From positions 4,216,001 to 4,280,000 of the forward strand of contig NC_080577.1 in the NCBI RefSeq assembly GCF_029962835.1: a DNA stretch of 64,000 bases, in the 5' to 3' direction. The translations under genes and the position numbers were made by a program. Below, in pieces: positions 45,479 through 57,063 of this stretch. The notes under the pieces were generated by a model. It saw nothing but the letters and a program-made list of their open reading frames with translations. It did no database searches and was not told where the DNA came from. The stretch's first letter is position 1, and every line of letters begins with the position of its first letter. Origin of the DNA: Magnolia sinica (taxonomy: Eukaryota; Streptophyta; Magnoliopsida; Magnoliales; Magnoliaceae).

Positions 45479-45624
45479 CCCAGATGAATAGGCCATAAAT
45501 ATGAGTTGTCACGAGTACTAAAAATTCGATCTATGGACAAATGAAGTCATAGACAGTTTACTTTTAACTCCACTTTTCAAACGGTTGTGATCGCTTTACA
45601 GCCAAAAGAGCTGTCCAAAGTCTA
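45479..45624. other. Non-coding
   Basis: Short spacer between two repeats; nothing recognised. Confidence 0.3.
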
Positions 45625-46115
45625 AGGTGGGCCACCCTTAAAAGGACCCGATTGCATTTGAGAAATTATGGTGTTTGTGAGAAATCAAACCTGTCCATCC
45701 ATTTTGATGGATCATGTTATGACATACTAAGATAAAATAGAATTAAACAGATGCAAAACTTAAGTTGGCCCCACCAGAAGAAAAGTGAGGATTGAATGTC
45801 CATTGTTAAAACGTTTGTGAGGCCACAAAAGTTTTAAATGAGTTAATATTTTTGTGTATTCAATTCATTCCAATAAAGTAGTCTTTCGAATGGAAAGGAT
45901 GGCATATAAACATTACATGGTAGGCATTTCCTACCTACATTTCCTTGTCTTGTGGTCCACTTCAATAATGAATGTTTATCATTTTAAGCTCAAATCCTGA
46001 CATGATCAAGGCAAAACAGATAAATCTAATATAAAGGATTTCTCACAAATATGACAATGGACCCCACCTAACCTTTTATGGTAGGAAGTTCCTGTAGAAT
46101 TAGGAGGCAATCCAC
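45625..46115. repeat. Foldback MITE, GTTTGTGAGAAAT subtype
   Basis: GATTGCATTTGAGAAATTAT at the left, TGGTGTTTGTGAGAAATCAA, then TCCATCCATTTTGATGG. The inverted right half ends TTCTCACAAATATGACAATG and GGACCCCACCTAACC. The GTTTGTGAGAAAT box is shared with the copies at 37258, 50338 and 60146. Confidence 0.6.
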
Positions 46116-48014
46116 CGTTGCTTTTAAAGCGTGTTGTAGACTGAACTACATGCCCCACCTTACGGGCCACAACTTGCTTAGAGGTCTAGCTTCCCTGTTA
46201 CATGGCTGATGACTCGATTCTCCATTTAAATCCTTTTCTATCGTGGCAAAGATCTAAGGTAATATTTATCGGGCAATCCAAACTTACCGATTAATAAATA
46301 TTATGTGTCGTATTACTAATCATAATTGAAAAAACTGATGAGAAAATGAAATGTATCATTGCCTTGGAAAGAAATAGCATAGGAAAGATTTTTAGAGATA
46401 TTTAGAACGATTTCTACAAAAGTATAATTAGTATTGAGCTTAATGATGCATGTTATTTTATGACAAGGTGTGTCCGAGAAGTTTAAGGAGTGAAAAGCGG
46501 CAGTGTGAAAAAATATATATAGTGTTAAGAAGACATCAATAGGTATAAGGATTTGAAAGACTAATGTGACAACGATTCAATTGATATAATTGTTCAAATA
46601 AATGAGAGAAATATATGAAAGAAGTTGTAAATTTTTTTTATAAATAACAAAAAGTTCGGCAAAACAAGTCGTCTCATACTAATCTAACAAAATAATTTAA
46701 TTATTTTTATATTTCCTTATCATATTCTAGCATTAATTATTTTTTATAATCTAAGTTTATGCTCATATGTTGAATTATATTAATTTTCAATAAACTTCGT
46801 ATTTCAAAAAGGTTCTTTGTTATAGATTATAAGTACTTTATTTTTAAGTATTTTCTTTTTTATTCAACTGCACTATCATATTAAAGTCCTTTCACATAAA
46901 AGATAAGAAGTAACTCATTAGGCCCATCCTTTGAACATCAACTAATCATCTTACAATTTCATCAGGGGTGATCAAATAGGCAATTGATTTTCTCAAATCT
47001 CGGCCATATACAGTAATGTTTGATGTATCTGTCTATCTTGATGCTTGGGGTTAAATTATTCAGTTTGAATTGAGCTACACAATCAATTTTATCACGCCCA
47101 CATACACCACACGTGATCACAACCAACCAAAGTACTAATGATACAACTGTGTAAAAGGACAAAATTAAAAGAAAAATAGATGTGAGACTTTAACATCAAA
47201 CCGGAATTTCCCCCATATCATGTATGTTTAACTTTAACTTCACACTGCAATTTCTCCCTTATATTACATCCAAAATTTGAAAAATGAAAAGTGGTAACTC
47301 ATTCTCCTCACACGTGGCACTGACATGCAGCCATCCAAACCATCCAATTTGTGGGTCAATTTACACTGATCAATCATTCCTAAATCCAGTTAACTCCTAC
47401 CAGATGTATCGTCAAAAGTAAAATATCGTGTGGTCCACCGAAGAAACCAACCCCCCAAATGGTGAAAAACTAACATTGTTATACGGGAAAGTAGTGCACC
47501 TTTTCACGCGCTTTTAGTTTTTGCATTTCCACCGTCCATTTACTATTCTTAAAACAGCTGTCAGATCGGTTTCATGTCTAACCTCATGAAAGTACACACA
47601 CCTATGTACATGCATGCATGTACCACTAACTTCCCCACTTTCATGGACATTAGCAATGTCTCCTAAGCTATTAAATGGTACATTGGGTGACCTATTCCCG
47701 ATTTCAACCGTTCATTTAGAGCAACCGTGGTGGGTGATCCTATGCATCCAATCAATAGCATTTAAAATGGACAGTTAAGATTAAATAGAGAAACAAAATA
47801 GGTCCACCATCTTGATGAATGATCCCAATCAATCTTATTAAGTTGTCAGTTCAGCCACATTATAGAAAATAAGTTATAGCCATTGATAAACAGCAAAATG
47901 CAAATGTGGTCCACTTGATGAGTAGATGTGGTTGATCTTTGCCCATGGTAATCCTCGTAATGAGTCCAACCTAATGGACGCGATGGATGTTGCATCCACA
48001 TGAGAGGTTGGAAG

Positions 48015-48016
<2 letters not shown>
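46116..48016. other. Non-coding
   Basis: Strongly AT-rich to about 47280, then ordinary intergenic DNA. No exon, RNA gene or complete transposon recognised. Confidence 0.3.

Positions 48017-48054
<38 letters not shown>
48017..48054. repeat. (TC)n microsatellite
   Basis: About 38 bp of CT dinucleotides. Confidence 0.95.
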
Positions 48055-48060
<6 letters not shown>

Positions 48061-48318
48061 GAGTTTATATGTCTAGCTAGTTAGCATTTGTCCCACCATA
48101 AAATTGGAATGCCCAAAAAATCAAGGTGATCCAACTATCAAGTGAGTCATTGAATCACAATTCAAAAAACTCAACGTTCCATTGAGATATCTTATTTTTA
48201 TGATTTGATTAGGTTGATTTTTAGGGCATCCCAGACATTGACAAGTGAGATGTCTTACAAACACCATGTGGCCCCCACATGCCAGTTGGTTAGACATACA
48301 ACTAATGGTGTGTGATGA

Positions 48319-48604
48319 ATGCTCACATACAACTAGTTGTAAGTCCAAGTAATTGCTGTGAGGATTGGGACAGTACCCCAAAATTCAGTAGATCCAACTA
48401 TTAGGTTGGGCACACCATACAAACAACCATCCAAAAAAATTCTATAATCACATGGATTGCATCTAATGGTTGGATTGACTTGATTTGGGGCACCCCATCT
48501 TGATGGAGGGACAACCTTGCCGGACGGCTGAGATTTCATATAAGCACAATGGTGGGCCCACACACTAATCACTTGAACCTACAACTAGTTGTGTGCGAAT
48601 ATTT
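48319..48604. mobile_element. Small MITE with ACAACTAGTTGT in its ends
   Basis: Left CACATACAACTAGTTGTAAG with TCCAAGTAATTGCTGTG; right CACTAATCACTTGAACC with TACAACTAGTTGTGTGCG. The ends are inverted repeats over about 38 bp, each holding the palindrome ACAACTAGTTGT. No clear target duplication, so the superfamily is unknown. A similar ACAACTAATGGTG motif at 48299 suggests a neighbouring relative. Confidence 0.6.
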
Positions 48605-50024
48605 CCATTTACACACACTAGTGCATATGTCGCAATGTGTGGGACCAGAACATTCCAAAAGTCAGGCCATTTCACTCCTCATGTAGGCCACAGCATACCA
48701 AAACAGATGAACGGCTGAAGAAACTTTTAAACATCAATGTACTTCATACATATGGTCCACTAAAAGAGTGAAATTGTCTGAATTTTAAGTAGAAGATCTA
48801 AGCATTATTTCCATCCCTATGGAAGCTCAAATCACAGACACGTGTCTCATACTTTTACACATGCCCATGTGGGGATGTGTCCAGCTCTACACATGTGTCA
48901 AATGGCAACACTCATGTACATGCATGCATGTCATCAAATAAATATCCATAGAATACTATCTAGGCTCATAAAACGTAACATTAGGGCAACATGGCATGTG
49001 GTTAGGTAGCCAGATGGCTCATTTAAAATGCAATGTCGCCGTGTCGAGATATGATTGAGCCGGACGGTCTGGTAGTTGGGTCCCACCAGCTGCACAATTC
49101 TAGTAATGGGTTTGATCTGACCTCAAAATTAATATTTTTTTAAAGTTTAAAAATTAATAATAATAATAATAATAAATGGGCCATTGCTTCATTATTACAG
49201 GCAGTGGTGCATGACATGGTACCCCACAGCAATTGATTAAGCCTGTCATGTGCTATTGCAGACATGAGCTTCCTCTAATGAGGTTTCACCAGATGTATTC
49301 CTATAGGATTCGTTGGGTTTATAGCCGTTGGATTTTGGGTCATGTTCAGTGATGATCCAAAGTAGTATATGCCAAGATGTGTGGATTATGGTTCGCTTCC
49401 TTCAAGATATTTGAGATTATCTTGAACCTTTGATCAATGGTCCACAAAAAAAAATAAAAATTATTTAAGATGACCGTCCATATTTAGGAAAAAAGAGTTA
49501 AATGATCTAAGTGTTAACATATACAAATATTAATTACCCTGATTCATTGTGGAGCCCATGATGTAAATGGTTTGGATCATTGAGAATGACCTTAGATTCA
49601 ACAGCTATTTTCCTGATTTCTCCTACATGAGTAGGTAGGGATGCATTCCAGCAAGCTTCCATCCTATGTTGAACATGACCTTAGATTCAATACATATTTT
49701 CCCGATTTCTCCCATATTACTATGCAGGGATGCATTCCAGCAAACTTCCATTCTAGCATGAGATTGAGAAATTTTTTGATAAGCTACAAAATGTGATGGA
49801 TGATACACATGCACTTGGCAATTGCACCTGATGCATACAAATAGTAAAATTATACTGTTCAAATTATGATACCAATGTAGCTATATCTCCTGAAGTCTCT
49901 TAATATTTTTGGATATACTATCATTTAATGGCTCAAGCTTTTAGAACAAGTGATTATTTAACATGCATCAGAGCGGTAAATATATTCCTAATATATTCTC
50001 CAACATCAAATGCTACCATTAGTG
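48605..50024. other. Non-coding
   Basis: Contains TAA-repeats (49155-49174) and a local duplication near 49625-49745 (ATGCATTCCAGCAANCTTCC twice, about 107 bp apart). No gene recognised. Confidence 0.35.
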
Positions 50025-50235
50025 ATGGTGGACCACACAACAGAAAATGGTGATTATTGAATGTAAGATTGGTTCATCCAAACTTTTGTAGCCCACAAAA
50101 AGTTTTTAATGGTTATTCACTACTCTTTCTAGAGGTGTACGTAGTCCATATGAGATTTGGATTTGCTTGAGTTTCGGGATTATGTATTAAAATAAGCTAG
50201 AAAAATGGATGGATGGTGTGGATATACAAAAATAT
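50025..50235. repeat. Right half of a foldback MITE
   Basis: GTGGACCACACAACAGAAAA, then inverted-half motifs GTAGTCCATATGAGATTTGG and AAAATGGATGGATGGTGTGG. The left end is missing. Confidence 0.55.
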
Positions 50236-50337
50236 TCATTAAATACTAAAATAATTTTTTTTTTTTTTTAAATAAAAGTAATTGAAGCATCCATCGATTG
50301 CCTTAGTTAAGATATTCCAAGTGGCACACGAAGTTGC

Positions 50338-50844
50338 GGACGCGGATTTCCTGCGAAAGCGCTGGAAACTTGGGTGGGGAACAACGTGATGTTTTGAGAA
50401 ATCCACACCGTAAATCTGTTTTCTAAGCCCATTTTAGTACTTAAGACCAAAAGTGAGAAGGATCCAAGACTCAAGTGGGCCGCACCAGAGGAAAAGGTGG
50501 GTAGGAAAATTTCTACCGTTGAAAACTCTCTGAGGTAGAAAGTGATGTTTACATGCCATCCATACCGTTAATAACGTCATTCCTACTGGGATAAACTGAA
50601 AACAAAAATATTAGCCTAATTTAAAACTCCTGTGGTCCCACGAATATTTCAACTGTGTATGTTCAATACTCACATTTTAGGTTCACTTGAGTATTGGATA
50701 CTGTTAATTTTTGGTCTATTATCCTAAAAATATCTCAGAAAACGGATAGACGGAGTGGATTTGTCACAAACATCACGGTGGGCCCCACCTATATTTCCAG
50801 CGCAGGAAGTTCCAGCGAAAAGCTTTCGCAGGAAATCCGCGTCC
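50338..50844. mobile_element. Foldback MITE with perfect 9 bp target duplication
   Basis: Ends GGACGCGGATTTCCTGCGAA and TTTCGCAGGAAATCCGCGTCC-type terminus, 507 bp, flanked by CGAAGTTGC at 50329-50337 and 50845-50853. The body has AATCCACACCGTAAATCTG and its partner GGATAGACGGAGTGGATTTG, plus CAAGTGGGCCGCACCAG. It is the clearest whole copy in the window and has no coding capacity. Confidence 0.92.
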
Positions 50845-50853
50845 CGAAGTTGC

Positions 50854-51512
50854 ACCACAACGTGTGCCACTTACTGGCTTTAGTCGTCTCCATACACTAA
50901 CACCCTCGAACATGCACTTGTTAGCTGATCACACTGCAGCTGCCATCGCGCAATTCATTTCTTGACTTTGGCGACAAAATCCGGGTTGATTGGGATTACT
51001 TTCTTGATAGGAAAGGATTAAAAAGAAAACCTCGAAACAAATAAAATAATACTAACTATAGATTATGACAAACATGGTGTCCCCACTAGTTAGGTTTGCT
51101 TCATCCTATGTAGTGGGAAAATAAAAAAAGGGCCTTGAAAAGGTGTGAGAATACATACATTGAATGGGGAGAGTGGAAAGGATTTAGCACCATTTTGAAA
51201 ATGGTGGTAATTCATGTTCGGTTGCATTTATGAAATTATATCCAGCTGTTATGGAGCATAGCTCTAAATGATTCTGCTCAAGCAATCCTAACCATCTAAT
51301 TGATGAATCTCATGTGGATGATTAAAAGTAATTGGTGAGTGGTCCAATACGAAATTGGAAATAAGATGGTCACTATGGTGCTCCCACTGTCATTTTTAGT
51401 TAAGACTCTATACGCAGGTGGTTAGAAATTTGGATGGTCTGGATTGGCTTACAACTTTGCCATGTGTCTACATGGTGCAAAACCAACATGGGAGGTTTTT
51501 TGGGACATGCGG
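50854..51512. other. Non-coding
   Basis: No exon or complete repeat recognised. Confidence 0.3.
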
Positions 51513-52170
51513 AGTTATTTGATACTCTGCAGGGTGTGAGATGGTTCATGCGCATGCAGTCTGAAATCTTACATATGTTATATATGTAGCAAAATCTGAG
51601 CCATTCAAATCATGGGACCCATTTTAGATAGGTTCGAACCCGAAAATATAATTGATTAAAGGATCCTAAGATCAGATTAATGGAGATTTGTTTGTTGAAT
51701 TAAGATCCTTCACTCTAATTCATTTCAGGCCCATCAGACCACCAATCTGAGAATTGAGTCATCAGTAACGTTTAGTTTTTCGTCCGGAACCATCTAATGT
51801 CGGACCCATGATTTGGACGGTTCTCATATAGGCCACGTGTGCAAATTCGAGGTGCATGTGCATTTGAACCTTCGCATCCAGGCAGAGTATATATGTACAT
51901 CACTCCTAACCGTCCAAATCATGGAGCCATACGATGTACGATTGGTGGCCATCAAACGAATGGTTAAAACGAAAGACATTCAATCCTCCAAAATTCAGTT
52001 CGTAAAACGTCTAGTAGTCAAAGGCTAGAATTGTTCAGTAAATCTGATTATTGATGGAAGTGTCAGTCCCATGATTTGGACGGTTTAGATCGAAGAAACT
52101 GTCCGCCACTTAAAAATAACTTGTGCACGCTTATGGATAGTTATACTCCGGCAGCGCATAGAATAAAACC
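51513..52170. repeat. Probable MITE related to the 12282-13139 repeat
   Basis: Begins GTTATTTGATACTCTGC, like the left end at 12282. Internal blocks AATCATGGGACC and CCCATGATTTGGACGGTT recur in opposite orientation. It ends near TATACTCCGGCAGCGCAT, which reads like another left end, so its structure may be composite. No target duplication found. Confidence 0.4.
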
Positions 52171-52511
52171 TGCCCTGGAAAGGGGATAATGTAATATAAT
52201 ATAAGGTCGGGATCAACAAATAATATAAAATCCGTACGTGTCATCATATAAGATCGCCCCACGTGTCGCCTTTAAAGACATTCCTCGACGTGGCAGACTT
52301 CATGTAACCGTTGCCATCAGCGACCGTTGAAGATGGCGCGCTCTGAAATAAACACGTGGCACGTTTCAATTGGTTACGACACGTGAGGGTGTTCGGAAAA
52401 AGTCTTACACCACCGCACTTTTCGAGACGACCCAACGTTCCGATTTTTCAAAATAAAAGCCTGGCGCTGATATTTACGGGCGCGGATTAGGCGATTTCGG
52501 GGTAACAATCC
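52171..52511. other. Non-coding
   Basis: No gene. Ends in AACAATCC, the target site of the next element. A GCGCGGATTAGG stretch at about 52480 is a stray foldback-type terminus. Confidence 0.35.
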
Positions 52512-52996
52512 GGAAACGGATGGGCTACTCCCCCTGACACCATCCAATGGCTGGTGGTCGGTGCTCTGTGGGCCCCACCATGATGTATGTGTTTCATCCA
52601 TTCCGTCCATATATTTTTATCCCAATCTCGAATGGACTACATTATACGAAACGGTGTTGAATGAGTGTCCACCATTAAAAACATTTTGGAGGCCATAGAA
52701 ATTTTGGATCAAGCTGTTTTTTTGTTTTTTACCTTCATCTGGTCCTGTATGACCTAAACGATTGGATGTCAAATAAACAGTAAACTGGGCCTTAGGAGGA
52801 TTTTAATGGTGGATATCCAATCACTATTGTTTTCATGTGGTGTGGTCCACCTGAGCCTTATATCCCTCTCATTTTTGGGATCAAGCCCTAAAATGCTATG
52901 TAGAAATAGATGAAACATATACATCATGGTGGGGCTCACAGAGCACGGGCCACCAACCACGAGGCTGGTAGCAACGGAAGTAGCCAATCCGTTTCC
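52512..52996. mobile_element. Foldback MITE with about 65 bp terminal repeats
   Basis: Left GGAAACGGATGGGCTACT and the complement of the right end (GGAAACGGATTGGCTACT) continue to pair to GTGCTCTGTGGGCCCCAC. Flanks AACAATCC (52504-52511 and 52997-53004) are identical over 8 bp; a ninth base differs. 485 bp. Confidence 0.85.
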
Positions 52997-53007
52997 AACA
53001 ATCCCTG

Positions 53008-53195
53008 ATCGTGGGCCCCAACATGATGTATATGTTTCATATTCACGCCGTCCATCCGTTTTTCCAACTCATTTTAGATGCATTGCTTAGATCCAAATCT
53101 CAGGTTGGCCTCACTGTAGGAAACAGTTGTTATTAACCATTGAAAACTTTTCACGGGACACAAAAGTTTTGGATCAAAATGAGAAGCACTATCCA
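53008..53195. repeat. Left half of a foldback MITE
   Basis: CGTGGGCCCCAACATGATGT, CACGCCGTCCATCCGTTTTT, TTGAAAACTTTTCACGGGAC. The rest is lost; a (TA)n tract (53249-53325) follows soon after. Confidence 0.6.
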
Positions 53196-53247
53196 CCTGT
53201 CATTGTTGTCACGACCCCTCTCTAATACTACCATCTACTTTATGGGC

Positions 53248-53248
<1 letters not shown>

Positions 53249-53325
<77 letters not shown>
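53249..53325. repeat. (TA)n microsatellite
   Basis: About 77 bp of TA repeats. After it, ATATACAACACATATATCA with GGTGGGCC occurs twice (about 53337 and 53413), a short local duplication of a foldback right end. Confidence 0.9.
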
Positions 53326-53327
<2 letters not shown>

Positions 53328-53575
53328 CAAAACTTATATACAACACATATATCATGGTGGGCCATGGATTAAAAGAAATATGACAAAACAGATGGACAGC
53401 CTAGATATACAACACATATATCAAGGTGGGCCCTGGATTTGGGTTCCAGTTGGGTACCAATACCATATCCATTCACATACCTTGTCTGACTTAAAAATTA
53501 AAATTGCTAGTTATACCATCTTTACGCCATCTGGTGTCACTTATCCACTGAGTAAATTATTTGGTATTTAAATAA

Positions 53576-54112
53576 GGGAAAAGGTTCTATGCAGTTGACC
53601 TCATGGGGACTTCCCATGAGGTCGAGCTGTGTTGGCCCCACCGTGAAACATCAATACCGTGCATTTGATGGGTTCCCTTTAAAATATGGGATATCCCAAA
53701 AATCAGCTATATATTGAACTCAGGTGGGCCATACCATCTAAAATCACGTGAAGACATGCCTAAAACATATAAAAGCACTTGGTAGGGGCCACCTAAAATT
53801 TGGATGCATCTGAAACTTGGTCTGACCCCTCATCCAAGTGGGGCACACATAATGGATGGGCTGGATTTGTGAACCACAGCTCGGTGAGCCCAAAAAATGA
53901 TTATGAATATTTTAATGGGAGGGTAACCCCTCTCAACTTTTGTACGTGGAGTGGCCCACAAAAGTCATGGATTGACTTGATTTTTAAGCCCGAGGCCCAC
54001 CATGGAATGGTGCATTTGCTGATGGGGTAGATGTTTGACACACATCAGGATGGGGCCACACAGCTCAACCTCACAGGAAGTTCATGAGCTCGGCAGCATA
54101 GAACCTTTTCTC
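53576..54112. mobile_element. Mutator-like MITE, GGGAAAAGGTTCTATGC family
   Basis: Terminal repeats GGGAAAAGGTTCTATGC and GCATAGAACCTTTTCTC match at 16 of 17. A perfect 9 bp duplication TTTAAATAA flanks it (53567-53575 and 54113-54121). The body is partly foldback (GAGGTCGAGCTGTGTTGGCC against GGGGCCACACAGCTCAACCTC) but distinct from the GGACGCGGATT family. The relative at 1913-2444 has lost one end. Confidence 0.92.
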
Positions 54113-54121
54113 TTTAAATAA

Positions 54122-54844
54122 ATATATTAGATACTTATCCTTATACCTCTGTTTCTCATGGTATGGTCCACTTGATAGTTGGATTTGCTTTATTTTTAAG
54201 ATAATGACTTTAAAATTATTTGGAAAAACAAATAAACAACATGGATACATCATACATAAATCAATGTAGGCCCCATGGTAAGGGCCACAGTGTCTTGGGT
54301 GAGGCCACTGGTTCAATCATCCGTGTGAAACACTTTATCAAATTATCAAGGCTTTTTTATTTTTTATTTTAATTTCTTTTTGAGGCACTTGGTGTGTGAG
54401 GCCTGCGGCTAGCCCTTACATGAAGTAAGCTTGTCATGATAATAGGATGCCCTAAAAATCAACACTAGCTAACCATCATATGGGAGCCCACCAAAAAAAA
54501 CCTATCAAACTGCTTTAAAGCTCATATAATATAGCCAGATTGGTTCAAAATATAGGTGTCCCAATTCCATGGTGGGACACCCTTAATGGGTAACATGCAG
54601 TTCTCCCACACACAATAGCATTGGAGAATAAACCTAACCTTGCTGAAAAACCCTTTTTTTTTTTTTTGTTCTTTCTTTTTTAATATAATTTTGGTAAACC
54701 AGAGAAAGTGATATTCATGATTCTTAGTTAATGATAGTTTATTATAAATTAATTGAAGTATTAGGAATATATATATTTTTTAATTGTGCCGGTCGGGTTT
54801 GAACACTAGCGGGTGTAAACCCATATCTAGCCCAACTATTAATC
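54122..54844. other. Non-coding with a foldback fragment
   Basis: 54145-54290 resembles the right half of a foldback MITE (GGTATGGTCCACTTGATAGT, ACAACATGGATACATCA). The rest is AT-rich with T-runs (54652-54668). No gene. Confidence 0.4.
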
Positions 54845-55221
54845 AAGCTTAAATTAATATAGGCCATCCATCCATTTTTCCAGGTCATGTAGCATATCCA
54901 AAGCTCAAGTGAAATACACCCTCGGAAACAGTGGAAATTGAAAACCTATCTTGAAAACTTCTTAAAGTCCACATAAGTGATATTTGTGATTTTACTTCAT
55001 ACATGTTTGTTTGACCTTGTATACATGATCCCTGGGAAGGTTTCAACGGTGGATATCACTGTCCCCGCTGTTTTGTCTGGTGTGGCCCACTTGGGCTTTA
55101 AATATGTTTCGATTTCAAGCTCATGCCCTGAAATAAGCTGGTAATATGGATGAACGGCCTGGATAATGATAAATACATCACCCTGAGCCCCACAGAGTTA
55201 CTCATTAGGCAATCCCCGTCC
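54845..55221. repeat. Foldback MITE copy
   Basis: CCATCCATCCATTTTTCCAG at the left, the second half with GGTGTGGCCCACTTGGGC, and a right end GCCCCACAGAGTTACTCATT plus GGCAATCCCCGTCC, close to the GGACG terminus. The extreme left end is lost. Confidence 0.6.
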
Positions 55222-55274
55222 TGTTTCGTAAGCACTCTCATGAAAATTAATGAGCAACTCAGTGCGCCATAGCA

Positions 55275-55359
55275 TACCCAGTAACTGCGTGGGCCCCACT
55301 GTTCTGTATGCTGTCCATCTATTTTATGAGCTCATTATTAAAATAAGCTCAAAATTGAA

Positions 55360-55428
<69 letters not shown>

Positions 55429-56335
55429 TCTTCGGTGGATGAAACATTGTGAATTGAATGTCTACCATTGAAAACTTCTCGAGGCCACTGAAGTTTTGAA
55501 CCAATCTGGTATGTATGCTTTCCCTTCGTCCATGTCTGTATGACCTTATAAACAGGCTAGATTACAAATAATTATCACTGTGGGTAGGGCTGGACACGAA
55601 CCGAGTTAGCTCGCTCGACTCGACTCTGTTCGAAACTAAGTTTGAAATTACCGAGTTCAAGCTTGCCCGAGTTCAACTCGACTCAAATCGAATCCAACTC
55701 GAATCGAACTAGGATTGAACCAGTTCAGTGACTCAATTACTTCGATATTGATGTTACTTACTAAGTGTTTGATGAAATGACGCAATGAAGTGTGGCTGCC
55801 TGGCTGGTGGCAAGAAAGGTATGTATATGAAACAAATACCATTTTTTTTCTTGATTTTTATGTTTCTTAGAAGCTATGTGATGAAATACCTGTGAAACTA
55901 TTGTTGTTGTTTTATATACAGTGAGATTTTGAAGGTGCAATCCCTGTGTTTGTAAAAATGATGCATAGACGAACTTGGATTGATCTTGGCTCAAACTCTA
56001 CTTGAATTGACCCGAGCCGCTAATCGAACCGAGCCGAGTTAGCCAGTCAAGCTCGAGGACCAAGCCGAGCCAAGTTCGAGCTGGGATCAACAAGTGGTTG
56101 AGCCAAGTCGAACTGCACAGCTCGACTCGTGTACACCTCTAACTATGGGCCCTAGATAAGTTTCAATGGTGGACGTCATTATCTCCACTATTTCCTATGG
56201 TGTGGTCCACTTGAGAGTTGCATATGCTTTAATATTGAAAAAATACCATTAAATGAGTTGATAAAACAGATAGACAATATGGATTAGACACATAATCATG
56301 TTGGGTCCACAGTCTACTTAGTATGGTATAAAGTA
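55275..56335. mobile_element. Foldback MITE split by a hAT-like MITE
   Basis: Left part: TAACTGCGTGGGCCCCACTG, with a (TA)n expansion at 55362-55426 placed where other copies have GAAGCATATCCAAA. The right part resumes at 56142 (GGGCCCTAGATAAGTTTCAA) and runs to TTGGGTCCACAGTC. The junction reads as one element when the insert is removed. Confidence 0.75.
55585..56141. mobile_element. hAT-like MITE, CGAGCCGAGC family
   Basis: Left TAGGGCTGGACACGAACCGA and the complement of the right end (TAGAGGTGTACACGAGTCGA) match at 15 of 20. Flanks ACTGTGGG (55577-55584) and ACTATGGG (56142-56149) match at 7 of 8. 557 bp, non-coding. Its interior shares long stretches with the element at 56467 (for example TGGTATTTGTTTCATATACA-like and GTTTGATGAAATGACG blocks, inverted). 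Confidence 0.85.
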
Positions 56336-56466
56336 CACAATTCACTTTTGATCAATGACATCTTCAACCCCATTTTTGGTATAAAGTACACAATTCACTT
56401 TTGATCACTTTTGATCACTTACACCCTTACTTTTGCGTTGTTGATACCATAAATGGCATCGAAAGG
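56336..56466. repeat. Short local duplication
   Basis: TGGTATAAAGTACACAATTC with ACTTTTGATCA occurs twice in a row (about 56322 and 56379), followed by another TTTTGATCACTT. Right-hand spacer before the next element. Confidence 0.6.
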
Positions 56467-57063
56467 TAGGGGTGTACATCGAGTCGAACCGAGTCAAACT
56501 GGCCTCAGCTCAACTTGGCTCGGCAACTAGCTGACCTCAGCTCGAACTCGGCTCCGTCCTTGAGCCTGACTGGCCAGCTCGGCTTGGTTCGGCCAGTAGC
56601 TCAGGCTAGTTCGAGCCAAGATCGAGCCGAGTTCGCCATTGCAACATTTCCACAAACACCTGTACTACACCTTCAAAATTTCATTGTTTGTAAAATAAAA
56701 GTAATGGTTTTACAGGTATTTTTAATTTTATCAAACACCTACATAAAAATCAAGAAAAAATGGTATTTGTTTCATGTACATACCTTCCTTGCCACCGGCC
56801 ACACTTCGCTAAGTCATTTCATCAAACACTTGGTGAGCAACATCAATAGCAAAGTAACTGAGTCACTGAACTGGTTTGATTCGAGTTTGATTCGAGCTGG
56901 ATTCAATCCAAGTCGAGTTGAGCTGGGGCCAACTCGAACTCATTTTAGAGCTCAAAAATCAGTTCAACTCGGTTCAAACTCAGCTTTGAACTGAGTTAAA
57001 TGGAGCTTTTTCCAGTCGAGTCGAGGGAGCTAACCGAGCTAGCTCGGTTCGGGTACACCCCTA
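56467..57063. mobile_element. hAT-like MITE, CGAGCCGAGC family
   Basis: Left TAGGGGTGTACATCGAGTCG and the complement of the right end (TAGGGGTGTACCCGAACCGA) match well. CGAAAGG precedes the left end and recurs 4 bp beyond the right end, a possible decayed target duplication. It lies in opposite orientation to 55585-56141. Open frames inside are by-products of the GAGCTCGA repeats. Confidence 0.75.

Noticed and set aside
53140-53571. 143-residue open frame
   Set aside because: Its core is a (TA)n tract; the remainder is foldback repeat sequence.
54300-54340. Possible tRNA or SINE box B (GGTTCAATCATCC)
   Set aside because: No matching box A, no cloverleaf arms and no flanking duplication.
56515-56994. 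159-residue + strand frame
   Set aside because: Lies wholly inside a hAT-like MITE; composition reflects GAGCTCGA-type repeats.
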